A DNA stretch of 64,000 bases, taken from assembly GCA_027924585.1 (NCBI GenBank), contig BSBM01001383.1, positions 3,558,001 through 3,622,000 of the forward strand, in the 5' to 3' direction. Source of the DNA: Larix kaempferi (taxonomy: Eukaryota; Streptophyta; Pinopsida; Pinales; Pinaceae). Below the pieces are notes generated by a model. The model made no database searches, was not told where the DNA came from, and was given only the letters and a program-made list of their open reading frames with translations. The position numbers and the translations under genes are program-made. Below are positions 48,432-60,780 of this stretch, piece by piece (the stretch's first letter is position 1; every line of letters begins with the position of its first letter).

Positions 48432-51282
48432 TGTTGGTGTCCATTTTGTCACCATATTTTATTATTAAATCTACTCTAAATGGCTCTATTCTCACTATTT
48501 TTGATATAATAAGTTATTCTTTCAGCCATTCAAACCATCAAACAGACCAGGTATGCATGTATTCATTTATCATATGAATTTTGGTCAAATCTCGCTATAT
48601 TATGATTTATTAATGATTAAAGTGACATTTCCAGACATGCATGGCATTTAGTTTTGATCTACAGGCTGCGGTTTTTCAAACAATCTTCCATTCAGACTGC
48701 GTGTTTATGTTGCTAATGTTGAGCCGTGTCTAGCCCGTCATTCAACCTTGCGTTCATCCCGCGGAATCAACGGTTGGAATATTTCTGGCCATTAAAGACA
48801 AAAACGGACACGTGGGTTTTGTTAGCCTCATAGTGGATATGGTTGGTGAGCTCTTGTTCTGGAATATTTTCCTTCCTTCCTGCCGAGCGCGACAACACAC
48901 TCTTCGCCCACGTCAACACTCTAGTGTTCCGATTCTCACGTACGCCTGCTCACGTCAATGTTCTAGAGGAGCCTCGTATGCCCACTCTCAGTCCGCCAAC
49001 CCATGCTCTATCCATGTCGATGCTCTAGCAGCCCTCTCCTCCGTCCATACAGCTCTCCAGCACGTGCTTCTGCCCAAGGTTGAAGGAAACAAACACATAG
49101 CTATTCGCATGGGGTAGGGTCGATGCCGTGAAAGCAGGAAGATGCCATCTACGTTGTCACACATTACCCAACAGCTGTTTGATAGTCTTAAAGACCTCTA
49201 TTTTTAGAGAGGTCGACTATGTCGACCTTCTATGTCGACTATGCCTCTTATGGAGAAAACGAGGAGCATATATCATAGAGAATAGACAGAAGATAGCAGT
49301 TACTTTTACATAAATATTGTGTAGTTTTCACTAGTTAATGGAAGCTTCAGTTCATTGATGTCTGATGTTAGTAACTAAGTGATTTAATTTCCATCTCTAA
49401 TTGTTGGGAAGGGCCCCTCATAAACCGGAGGTTTCGTTTATGTTTTTCTGCATTTTCTTTTCTGCAATTAGCTAGTTTATTTTCCTGTATATGTAATTAA
49501 TTTAATTTTTCTGTATATGTTATTTTCTTTACTTCTCTGTAATTTATATTGTGCTGCTAACTTAGTTTGTGTTTACAGAATTAGAAATGGTCGACCAAGC
49601 ATAGTATTCATAGTTTAATTTCAGTCTTTTGTAATTAGATAATTTGTTTTCTAGTTTCCTGTAATTAAATAGAACTTAATTAGTTTATGTTTCAAGTTCT
49701 GTTAATAGTTAGAATTAGTCCCATTAGCTTCTGTTCTGTAGCTGTAGGTTAATTCTATCTTTCATCTCAGCTTTGCTTTAGCATATCATAGGAATAGTTC
49801 ATCTTTCCAACAATAATTAGAATAGGTTTCTTCCTATTATTGTAGCTTCTCAACAAGTCTTCTTACTGACTTCTTTGCATTGTAGGTTCATCTGCATTCA
49901 CCAGCTGACATTAAGATCATCAAAACTACTCCTTTCCTTAGTTTAATTTGTTTTTCCTCTATCCAGACTGTCATTCAGACAGTCATCCGGATCGTCGTTC
50001 GGACTTTCATTCTTTCTTCATTGTTTTATGCTTATTTTGAATTCACTTTCTTAGGTTCTTTAACTGTAATATTCCTTGCTTCTAATTAGGATTTTTAACT
50101 ATAATTAGGCTCTTTCTTTATCTTCCATAAAAGATTTAATTCAGTTTTGTCATTATTCTTAGTTTCCTTCTTATTTTCCTTAACTATGTTTTAACAGTTT
50201 TTCGATTTATGCCTTTTATAATTGATTTACTAATATGTTGATGTTTCAGAACTTATCAGTTTTATTCTCAGTACGGTTCATTACTTGTTCTTAAGATTTA
50301 GTTTAGATTAGAGTTAATAATTTCATTTTCCAAGTATCTTAGTTTTGGTAATTTCTTCATCAAACATAGGATTAGTTTCTCATTCACATAAATCATGAAG
50401 ATGTTCCTGAAATAGAATTTGGTTCAGAAATAAATATCTTTATCAAGTTTTCTACTTGCCTCTACATTAACATCTTTATCAAGTTTTCTACTTGCTTCCA
50501 AATCAAGTTCAGAAACTAATATCTTTATCAAGTTTTCTATTTGCTTCTAGATTTTCATTATTTTGCTTATGGATAGAAGATAAATCATAATGTTTAAAGT
50601 TACTTGTAATTGGTCTCTCTATAGTTTACATCTCTTTGCAAAAATTAGATTAGATTTACTTCCATTTTGTTTTGATATTACATTTGAAAGTCATTACGAT
50701 ACATTTAATCCAGTTTCTATCACTTTTGACGTACAACATCAATGATAATGGAATTAGAATTAAATGCTTTAATGTAGTCTTGACTAGTTATTGAATTCAT
50801 TAAATAGTTTATAGTTTTGTTTTGAAGTAACATAGTTTTCCACTTATGTAATTTATCATCAAATTAAGTTATTTATAGATAGGTCTCTAATTTCATTTAC
50901 AATTGTTCTCAAATTCCTAGAATTAGAATCTGAAATTGATTAGGTAATTTTTATAGTCAGCAGTTTGCTTTGTAATCAGTATTTGTTCTTTTCTGATTTA
51001 ATCATATAGTAGAGTAGTATGACTTGATACTATTATGATCTACTTGCTTAACTCGGTTTAATTAGTTCTCTTATTTATTTATTTTTTTCTGAAGTTTGAT
51101 TCGATTTTTCATTTTGAAAGATCTTTCGATCTTTTCTTTATTAAATCTTTTTAAGGTTTGACAAGTCGAAACTTAGGTACTATTCTACCTTAGCATATAT
51201 TTTTCCTCAACTCCAATATTACCAACCCCGGTCGATAATTAAATATTAGGTGTTTTCTTTGAGATAGCTCACACACCCAACA
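48432..51282 (+). mobile_element. 3' LTR of element G (2851 bp)
   Basis: It starts TGTTGGTGTCC and ends CACACACCCAACA. The following TTGGG (51283-51287) would be one TSD copy; the other lies off the left edge. After it, F1 coding sequence begins in frame. The 3' half is very T-rich. Three near copies of ATCTTTATCAAGTTTTCTA lie at about 50430-50545. The start resembles the E LTR (TGTTGGTTCC), so G and E are related. Confidence 0.85.
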
Positions 51283-52084
51283 TTGGGTCAGAGTAAAATC
51301 CCAAGTTTTCTAGTATTGGAGATTACTGAGAATATTCAACAATTGGAAAGGTTATTGATCTATTGCATGAATTTCAAGACTTGTTTGCAACAATTTTTTC
51401 TGAAATGAAGGGAATTTCTGGGGACCTGGGTGAGATGAAAATCCCTCTTAAACTTGATGCTAATCTAGTAAAGCATCGACCGTATAGACTGAAACCTAGA
51501 TATAAGGAGTGGGTGAAGGCTGAGATAGAGTGAATGTTGGATGCAGGGATCATTGAACCTGTAGAAGAGTCTGAATGGATAAGCCGAAAGGTTGTTCAAG
51601 ATAAAAAGACCAGCAAAATTCAGATTTGCATCGATCTAGGGAAGCTAAACGATGCATGCCTTCACGATCCATTCCCTATGCCATTCACCGATGAAGTACT
51701 TGAAGGTGTTGGAGGCCAGGAGGTATACTCATTTACATATGGATTCTCAGGGTACCACCATATCAGGATTGCGAAGGAAGATCGACATAAAACTACCTTC
51801 ATGACAGAATGGGGTTGCTTTCAGTACAAAGTGATGCCGTTTGGTTTCAGGAATGCCCCTGCAATATTTTCAAGGCTAGTTGTCACTGCGTTGAAATATT
51901 TCATTCACAAGTTTTTGGCTTTTTTTATGGATGAATGGACTGTATATGAGTTGGTTAAGGACCATGTTGCGAACCTCAGGATGATGCTATAAGTCAACAA
52001 CATCATATTTCCCTCAATCTAAAGAAGTGTATTTTCTGTGAACCATTAGGTATCCTATTAGGACATATTGTATGCAAGGAGGGC
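51283..52084 (+). pseudogene. Reverse transcriptase of element F1, active-site mutants
   Basis: Frame pieces run from the RT entry (SIGDY..., KVIDLLHEFQDLFATIFSEM) through CIDLGKLNDACLHDPFPMPF and VMPFGFRNAPAIFS to FMDEWTVYELVKDH. Motif A reads FTYGFSGY (Tyr for the catalytic Asp), and the DD box reads MDEW (Glu for the second Asp). A TGA at 51532 and a shift near 51990 break it. Before 51283 lies the G LTR, so the gag-protease half of F1 is outside the window. Confidence 0.88.
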
Positions 52085-52860
52085 ATGTTGGTTGACCCAA
52101 CTAAGATTGCGATTATTGTCGACCTACCAACACCAATGACAATGAAGCAGTTGACGGAGACGTTGGGACATACAAGATACTACAAGAAGTTCATAAGGGG
52201 ATATGCAACGATTACTGCACCCATGGAGAAACTATTAAAGAAGGATGCAACGTTCGAGTGGAACGACAAGTGCGAGAAGAGCCACGACATATTGAAGGAA
52301 AAGATGGTCGCAACCCCAATATTAGTATTCCCTCACTGGAAGAAAGAATTACATGTCGATGTAGATGCTTCATCAGTAGCGCTGGGGGTGATACTGGCCC
52401 ATACAGGAGAAGGGTCGATTGACCATCCGATCGCATTCGCGAGAAGGAAGTTGTCCACCACAAAGAAGAATTATACGACGACAGAAACAGAAGGCCTGGC
52501 GATGGTATATGCGATGCAAAAATTTTGACATTATCTGCTTGGAGGACACTTCAAAATGTTTACTCACCACTCGGCATTAAAGTACTTGGTCAACAAGCCT
52601 GTGTTGGGGGAAAAGATCTGTCGATGGTTGCTACTATTCCAAGAGTTTGATTTTGAAATAATTGTGAAGGTAGGATGAGTGAATGTAGGACCCAATCATC
52701 TGTCAAGGATTGAATCAGGAAAAGAACCAAGGAGCATCGATGAAGGCTTTCTCGATGTGCAACTATTTAGGATTAGAATGGTCGATAACCATTATGAACA
52801 GATTGTTCAGTTCCTGGATACAGGAAGATTAGCTGAGGAGTTCACTACTAGTTAGAAGAA
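52085..52860 (+). pseudogene. RNase H of element F1
   Basis: Opens with the RT thumb (TLGHTRYYKKFIRGYA, then LLKKDATFEWN). RNase H follows with LHVDVDASSVALGVILA, KKNYTTTETEGLAMVYAMQK and FTHHSALKYLVN, where His stands for the usual Asp. Stops at about 52526 and 52676 interrupt it. Confidence 0.85.
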
Positions 52861-54056
52861 GCAGTTAGTCACTAGGCCATTGATGTTCAACTAATCACAG
52901 AACAACTATATAAGATGGGGCCAGATGAAGTTCTTTTTCGATGTGTCCTTCCGTACGAACAAGAAAGAGTTTTGGAGGAAGCTCACCATGGGATCACAGG
53001 AGGACATTATGGAGGGCACGCAACCTCCAGGAAGACACTTAGGGTTGGATTATGGTGGCCCAAAATTCATGGTGATGCAATAGATTATGCTAAAAGCTGT
53101 GACGTATGTCAAAGGATAGGGAAACCGTCATGAAGGGATGAGATTCCACTAGTTCCTCAGTTGACATTAAACCCTTTGACAAATGGGAAGTAGACATCGT
53201 GGGACCCATTAAACCACCAGGAAAAAGAACAGGTTTGAGGTACATAATTACTGCGACTGATTACTTGACGAGATGGGATGAAGCAGCACCAGTGAAGGAT
53301 TGCACAACTGCGACAACATCAAGGTTTGTCTTTGACAATGTGGTCGCCATATTTGGGTGTCCAAAGATATTGATGAGTGATCAAGGAACACATTTCCTCA
53401 ATCAAACCATTAGAGAAATGACTGAGGAATTTCAAATTCAGCATCGAAGGAGTACCCCATATCACCCACAGGTGAATGCCACAGTTGAAGCGCTGAACAA
53501 GACATTGGAGCATGCGCTCACTAAGTTGTGTAATAAAAATTGTGACGACTGGGAATTGAAGATTCCGACGATATTATGGGATTATAGAACAACATGCAAA
53601 AGGTTGACAGGTCAGACCCCTTTCAAGTTGGTATATGGACAAGAAGCAGTGATGTTGATGGAGTACATTGTTCCTAGTCTGTGCATCACAACAGCGACAG
53701 GAATGAGCAATGACAGAGCCATTGAAGAAATATTGGCACAACTATTACAATTTGAAGAAGATTGCTTCATCGCAGGATTTCATCAGCAGGTAGAAAATGA
53801 TCGACAAAAGGCATGGAATGATCACCACGTAAAGGCAAAGCACTTTAATCATGAAGACATGGTTCTCCTATATGAAAGCAAGTTTGTGAAGCACCTAGGT
53901 AATCTCCAGATGCATTGGCTAGGTCCATACATTATAAATTTCACTACCAACGGAGGTGCAGTGCAGCTGCAAAAGTTAGATGGAACACTGTTGAAAAATT
54001 TAGTGAATGGGAGCCAGCTAAATCCCTATCAGGATATCCTGACGCACATCGACTGA
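52861..54056 (+). pseudogene. Integrase of element F1
   Basis: The zinc finger (EEAHHGITGGHYGGH and CDVCQRIGKPS, 52915-53133) precedes a 285-codon frame at 53199-54056. All three core acidic residues are visible: VDIVGP just upstream, LMSDQGTHF and ATVEALNKTLEH. The C-terminal part has HEDMVLLYESKFVKH, MHWLGPYII and LVNGSQLNPYQD. There is no chromodomain; the frame ends at TGA 54054. Confidence 0.88.
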
Positions 54057-56152
54057 GAAAATAAATAAGTCGATCTGAAAAAAAAATGAAATGAAATGAA
54101 TGAAATAGGTACACTGCTGTTGGGTGAGGCCCAAGTGCAAAATTTTTGATGGCGCAGTCCAAGTCAAAGGACAATTTTGATTAAAGAAGTACAAGTTAGG
54201 CAAGGCCTAACATCATTCAGTTTGGGGAGAAACAACTCTGCAATTCCCAGGAACAGGGCATGGAGTGACACGAAGTCAACAGAAAAGGACCTATCCCCTA
54301 AGTAAAAGAGAAGTATTAAGGACGGTCAAGGTAGTTAGAGTAGTTATGTATGAAGCAATGGACTGTCGACTATAGGAGCGAAGAAGTAAAGATGCAATAT
54401 GGTGTAAAGGATGCACCACTTTAGATTTAGAGCCGCGCGGTCAAAACAACGACTATTAGAAGAAGCGTTAGAGCCAGAGGAAGCAGCGCAAAAGGACAAC
54501 AGAGCTCCAACGAAGTAAAGACAAAGCATGGTCAATAAGAGAACTGTGCCATTTTGGGTTTAAGGGTACTATGGGATTTTGACCCATAGTTATTGTAAAG
54601 ATGTGACCTTCGGGCACAATCTATAAAAGGGGAAATTTTGCATAAGGAAGGGTGATATTTTGTGAGATTAGATTATGTAAGATCTATGTTAAGAGAGATC
54701 TAATAGAGGAAAAATACTTTGCAATTGTGTTGTTGGGCCTGGCCTAAATGGGGCATTTTTGAACAGAAGGAATTTTGAGAACTGTGGAGATAAGCGCAGT
54801 TAAGCTTGAACAATTTTGGGATAAGTTTTGGTATGCTGCGAAGTTGTGCGTAGCATAGTATAGGAGGAGTTGCGAGGTCGATGTTGCGATGAGTACAACG
54901 CCGCGATGTTCCACGTCAACGAAGATCCAGCTAAGTAGAGCATGGATGGATAAAGGCAGTTATTTTGGTTAGGTCACACAAGACCTATTTTTGGCAAAGA
55001 TCGTCGATAACTACCAAGCAGTGGGTAGGTGCAGATCAGAGGTAGGTGACTGATCAAAATGGGTAAAAGACTACTACTACTCAAACCAGTAATCTAAGGC
55101 TGAAAAAGAAGGAATAGCTCAGTAGAGACAACAGGATTGGTGCGCATATAATAGAAGATTCACTGCCAGATATCAGTAGTCCAGTTTTGGGAAAACCGTG
55201 ACAGTTTTTGTAAACCTAAGGGTTTTTCCTTCATAAATGTAAAGACATGACCTATGGGTCTTGATCTGTAAATAAGGCAATTTTGTACAGGAAAGGGAGA
55301 GAATGTTGTTGGTTAATGTTAAGTCTTTGTTTTTGTCGATTAATATATTAAGAATTGTAAAGGCTTTGCAGCTGAGTGCGCAGAGACCTAATTTTGAGAG
55401 AGAAAGAGAAGAGCGTCTGCAGCTGAGTGCGTAGACAAAGAACTGTTGTACCCTTTCCAAGATAAATAAACAATAGTTCTTGTGGACGTAGCTTCCCATC
55501 CGGGGGGGTGAACCACGTTAAACCATTGTGTTATGTGATTGATGTGCATGATTATTATTTTGTGATTTAATTTACTTACAGTGCATGCATGAAGTTATTA
55601 TTTGTTATATTTTTACTGTGATCTGTATTCACCGTGGAAAGGATGGAATAAGATGCTAAGTAGTTCATGTAGGGAGGAATATTAAACAGTAAAGCACCTA
55701 TAAGTCTCGAATGAAAGGATCGACAAGATAACTACACAGTTAATTGCTAAGGATTGAATCGTAGTATCAAAGCTCACAGCGCTGCTCATCTCACATATTT
55801 GCATAAGTTATGTTGTTTATCAAGCTAAGTAATGATGAATGATTAAGTTTTATTGACTAAGAAAGAAGTGAATATAAGTGATCAGTATCATAATCCCCAC
55901 TGCGCGGCCTCTGAACGCACTAAGGGTGCCAATATCCTTGTTCCTGAAAATACTCGACGTAGAGTAGGAGACTCCGCGCGATCACCAAACGTAGCTGCGT
56001 AGTCTGACACCGCGCTGTGCATTAAGAAGCTGGATCACTCGCATCACAAGGTTGTGGAAACCTACTTCTGCAACCACCCCATCAACTTCGCCTTAGGTGA
56101 GACCTCAGTTTGCTTGCAGTCTGTTTCTGAAAGGGCCGGTGAATAGGGGTTT
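54057..56152 (+). mobile_element. LTR-like non-coding region after F1 pol
   Basis: A PPT-like TTTGGGGAGA lies at about 54219. A TATA box (CTATAAAAGG) is at 54621-54630. The stretch around TGTAAAGATGTGACC...GGGGAAATTTTGCATAAGG recurs about 640 bp later (about 55234-55300) in diverged form with a decayed TATA. CATCCGGGGGGGTGAACC (about 55498) looks like U5. I could not place the left LTR tip, so the exact limits remain open. Confidence 0.5.
54621..54630 (+). promoter_or_regulatory. TATA box of the F1/F2 LTR-like region
   Basis: CTATAAAAGG is the best TATA box in the region. It is inside a block that recurs, decayed, about 640 bp downstream. Confidence 0.5.
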
Positions 56153-56223
56153 TGTTGGTATTTTGTACCGCAAAGTACCTGGGTCTACATTGGAAAACCT
56201 CTAGACCAGTGCTGCGACCAACA
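56153..56223 (+). mobile_element. 71-bp segment with LTR-like tips just before the F2 PBS
   Basis: It starts TGTTGGTATTTTG and ends GCGACCAACA; TGTTGGT/ACCAACA are inverted copies and the end lies two bases from the PBS. It may be an internally deleted LTR, or only the end of the longer LTR-like region. Confidence 0.4.
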
Positions 56224-56225
56224 AA

Positions 56226-56244
56226 TGGTTTTGTTGCCGTGATA
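56226..56244 (+). other. Decayed primer binding site of element F2
   Basis: TGGTTTTGTTGCCGTGATA aligns with TGGCGCCGTTGCCGGGGA; several differences are C-to-T. The intact form is at 63665 in element E. Confidence 0.6.
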
Positions 56245-56280
56245 AGACCAGTGATGCAATAGTGTATTCCAGAAAAGTAA

Positions 56281-56680
56281 ATGTCTGACAGTTGGCATCC
56301 AGAACAGAAAGAAATCTGGGCCTGGTGCGATAAGATCGAAAGAGACTTTGCAAAGAAAGAAAACCAACATGTCTATCTGACGAACAATGGTTGAATAGAT
56401 ACTTATGGAGAGACATCCATGAAATTTTTTGGGCGTCATTTCCAAACGATGTACACGAGTGGATATCGCACCTAGCAGAAAGAAAGAATTGCTCCCAAGG
56501 CGGAGTACTTACAGATTGGAGTCCAGATCTTACCGAACAACTTAAAGCAATCGACAGCCCACTGTCACGAGCAGTTGACTTCTGGGTTGATAGCATATTA
56601 GAAGGATTTGTGACCGAATTTGCTGTAAACACGCTGAAGTCCTTGATCCGAAAACAAGATCTTTGCTACTCTATGACGTT
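56281..56680 (+). pseudogene. N-terminal gag of element F2
   Basis: The ATG at 56281 follows the PBS by about 35 bp and opens MSDSWHPEQKEIWAWCDKIE. The frame slips near 56388 and continues NRYLWRDIHEIFWASFPNDV, WISHLAER, DSPLSRAVDFWVDSILEG. No known fold is obvious; position makes it the gag N-terminus. Sequence after about 56670 belongs to an insert. Confidence 0.6.
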
Positions 56681-56689
56681 AACATGAAT

Positions 56690-58094
56690 TGCATAAAGAG
56701 CATGAATGAAGCTCACAAATCCATAAGAAGAGAACCAAACAACATAGACAATACACACATAAAGACAACAAGTTGATAACGGAGTTCGTCCAGGATGGAC
56801 TACGTCTCCGGGCCTGCTTCTCAATAGGAGGGCCGATCTATAATCTCAGCATAAAGGAAAAATACATGGCAATGATACAATGATACCTTGGCGACAATGG
56901 CCAGGAAGAGAACCGCTGCCCAAAGCACAACAAGACTACTTCCAGCAACTCCGAAGCCTGAAGACGGTGTAAAACGAGTATAAACACTCGTACCTTCCTC
57001 CTGCAGAGCTGCACAATCTCCCTTCTCTCCTTTAGCTACAAAGTCTCTACTCCAAAGCATGAGTGGGAAATGGAAAATGAATGGGTTTATATAGGTTGGC
57101 TTTCCCTTCTTCACATGACTCTCATGGATTCCTTTGGTTGCAACTAATTTGCCTATCTTGGCCTTGGTTACAACTTCCCTAAGTTGGTTTCCATGTGGTT
57201 GGGCTTTTAAGAACATAAACCAAAAATATGGTTCATGCCCACATGTCCATGGGTTTTCACATTTAGTTACTTCCCCATAATGACATTTACAAAATCCAAC
57301 AATAATCCATTACATACCAAAATCCTTCTTTTAAATAGCATGTTGGTTTTTTTTCAACCATAAACCAACTTGTTACAACTTCTTTACAAATATGGCATGT
57401 TTGTTTTTGGTTACAACCATGCATTAACTTCATAACAACTCAAGGAATAAAATAAATGAGTAATATGTGAGTAATTTTTCCACTCACTTCAAATATTAAT
57501 CATTTTACAATTTCTCATGAGTAAATGCATGAATTTCCTAAAACTCATTTCAAGCACAAATGCATGCATGCTAGTCATCATGCCACTTCATCATGCCATG
57601 TCACCATGCCACATCATCATGCCACATCAGCATGCCATGTCATCATGCCACATCATCATGCCATGTCAAAATGCCACATCATCATGACACATTATCATGC
57701 CATGTCATCATGCCACATCAGCATGCCATGTCATCATACCGCATCATCATGCCATTTAGCATGCCATGTCATAATGCCACATGTCACCTTGTGATTGGTC
57801 TGTACTGTATGTATGCCATGTGTCATCCTCTGAGTGGTGCCACATCATCATGTTTGTACAGTACGGATGCCACGTGTCACCTTGTCAGTGGTGCCACGTG
57901 GCACCTCTTTTTGCCAAATTTGCCTGTTGACCTTATGGAACAGAATGCGATAACTTTCCCATACGGAGTCTGTTTGAGGTGAAACGAACGCCGTTGGAAT
58001 CGTCTTGACGAGCCCTTTGATCTAGTGCTAGTTTTGTTGAGATTGGAGGACTTAAAAATTTTGCCTTCTTAGATCCTCCTGGATCAGTCCTACA
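56690..58094 (-). mobile_element. Inserted LTR-like segment within F2 gag
   Basis: Gag is interrupted here. Read on the - strand the segment has U5-like features (GCCCGGAGACGTAGTCCATC, then GAACTCCGTTATCA). Candidate tips are TGATAACGG at 56773 and CAGTCCTACA at 58094, but no matching TSD was found and the left limit could be about 100 bp lower. A 131-codon - frame at 56821-57216 is probably incidental. Confidence 0.45.
57580..57790. repeat. ATGCCACATCATC minisatellite
   Basis: About 15 copies of a 13-14 bp unit, CATGCCACATCAT or CATGCCATGTCAT, in alternation. Frames across it give His-rich peptides with no domain. Confidence 0.92.
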
Positions 58095-58261
58095 GCCAAG
58101 CTGAAGCATACTTTTTCGAAGGATTCAAAGGTAAGTTCCTAAAAAAGCTCAGTTTATACATAAAATGCTTTTAGCTAAGAAAGGTGTTTTGAGAATGTAG
58201 CAATAGTCCTAAATCTGTCATGGTAGAGAACACATACATAGATTCTGACGAATAAAACAAT

Positions 58262-59140
58262 ACTTTGAGAAGTGGAAAGAGATACAAGCTTACTAACGAG
58301 AAGAAACCCACATCCTCTAGAAATTATAGAGATACCGAAATTCCATGTGACCTGAATAATACGAACACTCAGTTATTAGCCACAATCCAGCGTATTATAC
58401 CTCAGAATCAATCAGTCCAGAACCCACCCGCTGCGAGTATCGCACAGCCCATCCCATAGATCAGTAATACTAGTAACACCGTAGGGGCGAGTGCTCATAG
58501 CACTACGACTCAGACTATTCCACAGAATACTATCCCTATCACGATCCAACAACCTATATCTACTTTTTCCATAGGGAATCAATCTCAGAACAATACACAA
58601 TCCGGAACAAGAATGACAGATAACGATATAAAACTGCCAATATTCAAAGGAATGGGTCAAGAAGACCCTGATCATCACTGGTTTGTATGCGAAGCTGTGT
58701 GGAGTTTTAAGCAAGTGACAAATGATGCTATCAAGAGAGTGTAGCTCATAACTAATTTTAGAGACAAAGCGCTGCATTGGTTCATGAAGTATTCTCAAAC
58801 ACAGCCAAGAACCTTAGCATATATCAAAACTGTGATTGCAGTAGAATTTAAGAAACCCAAATCAGAATCACGGTGCATAACAGAGTTGAAAGAAATAAAG
58901 CAGAAACCTATTGAATCGGTCTGGGAATTCGACCAAAAATTCAAAACATTGTTGGACCAAGTGAGCTTTGTTATAGCTCCACAACAGCATCGAGAATGGT
59001 TCATTGTTGCACTGTTGCCCCACATCAGACAACCACTAATGCAACAAAAGGTTGTATCTCAAGCTGAGGCCTTGGAGATCGCAATGAAGTTGGAAGCTTC
59101 ACCAATTGGAGAAAGTAGTTCTGGAATGATATAGATTCAG
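58262..59140 (+). pseudogene. gag capsid core of element F2
   Basis: One frame with TAGs at 58457 and 58742. It starts TLRSGKRYKL, followed by a Thr/Gln/Asn-rich tract and the capsid core at about 58640-59100 (DIKLPIFKGMGQEDPDHHW, FRDKALHWFMKY, WEFDQKFKTLLDQV, HREWFIVALLPHIRQPL). This matches the general retrotransposon gag pattern. Confidence 0.82.
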
Positions 59141-59313
59141 AACCAATTGGCTACCTTGACATTAGAATTACGAGGTATGAAGAATGGAAAAGAGCAGAAA
59201 CATGAACACGACATGAAGTTTGGTGCATAGGATGGAAAGGAGAGGGCCACACCAGAGAACATTGCCCCTTATTTCAAGAATACCTTAACAGTGTCACACC
59301 AAACCCAATAAAT

Positions 59314-59830
59314 ATGAATCAGAACCAGGTGCCATGGTGTGAAATTTGTAGAAGCAGAGGACATGGACCTGAAGACTGCTACCTGATACAAAAATATGTA
59401 AATACACCTAAAAAATTATACTGCAATTTCTGTAATTCAGTTGGACATGATGAGTCCAACTGTCGTGCTTATGAACTGATGAGTGAAAGAAAGCGAGATA
59501 TGGAAGCAATGCGAGGTGCTGGAATGTACCGTGTCCAAGAGGAAAATCAGCCAAAGCAAGAGAACACCCACTATGATCAAGGAGGATATAGAGGCCATGG
59601 TGGTGGATATCACGGGAGAGGAAGAAATACTGGTCAAAATAAAGGAAGAGGATGAGGCCAGGTAATATGCTATAACTGTGGCTAGCCCGGTCACGTATCA
59701 AGAGATTGTACTAATCCATGCACCACATGCAACTACTGTAAATCATTTGATCATGTGATTGAATATTGTCCGGTGCTTGAGGTAGAAATGCAGAAGAGGA
59801 GAAGAACAGAAACACCGAACCCTAACATCC
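59314..59830 (+). pseudogene. Nucleocapsid of element F2 with four CCHC knuckles
   Basis: Four zinc knuckles follow each other: CEICRSRGHGPEDC, CNFCNSVGHDESNC, CYNCG-PGHVSRDC (one position is a TAG) and CNYCKSFDHVIEYC. A Gly/Arg/Tyr-rich tract separates the second and third. All four keep CX2CX4HX4C spacing. RNA-binding nucleocapsids of plant gypsy elements more often have one or two. Confidence 0.85.
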
Positions 59831-60289
59831 AGTTGATCGCATTAGAGAATAGACCTACAGGTTAGAGTGTCAACACAGTAACATGAAGTGGCACTGATAT
59901 AGGAAAAGACAACAACACAGAAGCCTCGACTTCTGGAACAACTAATCCTAAGAAAAACCCTGGAGAAACAGTAGGGATAAGAAAAGCTCCTGGGAAAGCA
60001 CCTCCAATGAACTTACAGAAAAACAAAGAAATATTCAAAGAAGTGTGGGACATGTTTAAACAACCACCATCTACTTCACCAAGGATTCCGTTGCGAAGTC
60101 AAGAAACACAACTACAAGACATGCCACTGGCATATGATCATAGGTGCACTGCACCAGATACCTCTAATTTTGTTGCGCAATTTCTACAAAGCTGCATCAA
60201 GTTATTTAAAAACATGGATACTCTTATGGAATTTGAAAAATTGATCAATTAGTATGAATCATGCAGTAAGAAAGGAATAGCGCATGGTG

Positions 60290-60723
60290 CTATACATAAT
60301 ATTAGAAGTCCCAAAAGAACCGGAAGAGAAATGCGGTTCACTGCACAGATAGGAGACTATGAGATGGATGAGATCATTCTTGATCTCGGATCTAAAGTGA
60401 ATGTATTAACCAAGTAGACATGGGAGGCGATGGGAAAACCAAAGTTACAGTGGTCACCTATACAGTTAAGAATGGCTAATCAAGGCATAGTTATACCGCT
60501 GGGAAGGCTAACCAATACCATTGTCGACATTGATGGAGTGCGAAGTTATGAAAACTTCGAAGTAATTGAAATTGTGGATGATAGCAATCCTTATCTAGCA
60601 CTACTGGGCATCGATTGGGAAATGACGAACTCCATTGTCATCAATCTGAAAACAATGAAAATGATATTTGAAGGCAATGACATAAGGGTCATCGCACCAT
60701 TGGATCCTTCACAAGGGGAGTGA
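60290..60723 (+). pseudogene. Aspartic protease of element F2
   Basis: The active-site motif reads ILDLGSKVNVL (D-x-G-S), preceded by a short strand (FTAQIGDYEMDE) and followed by RMANQGIVIPLGRL and ALLGIDWE, as in Ty3/gypsy proteases. One TAG at 60417 interrupts it; the frame stops at 60721. Confidence 0.82.
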
Positions 60724-60780
60724 TATGTTGAACCTATTCAAGAAGAGTACAGAGCTCAAGACCTTGACCATATCTATCAA

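Noticed and set aside
56821-57216. 131-codon - strand ORF as a membrane protein gene
   Set aside because: It has a hydrophobic stretch but lies wholly in an LTR-like insert with U5-type sequence; no family recognised.
57525-57982. His-rich ORFs of 89 and 129 codons
   Set aside because: Both are translations of the ATGCCACATCATC minisatellite.
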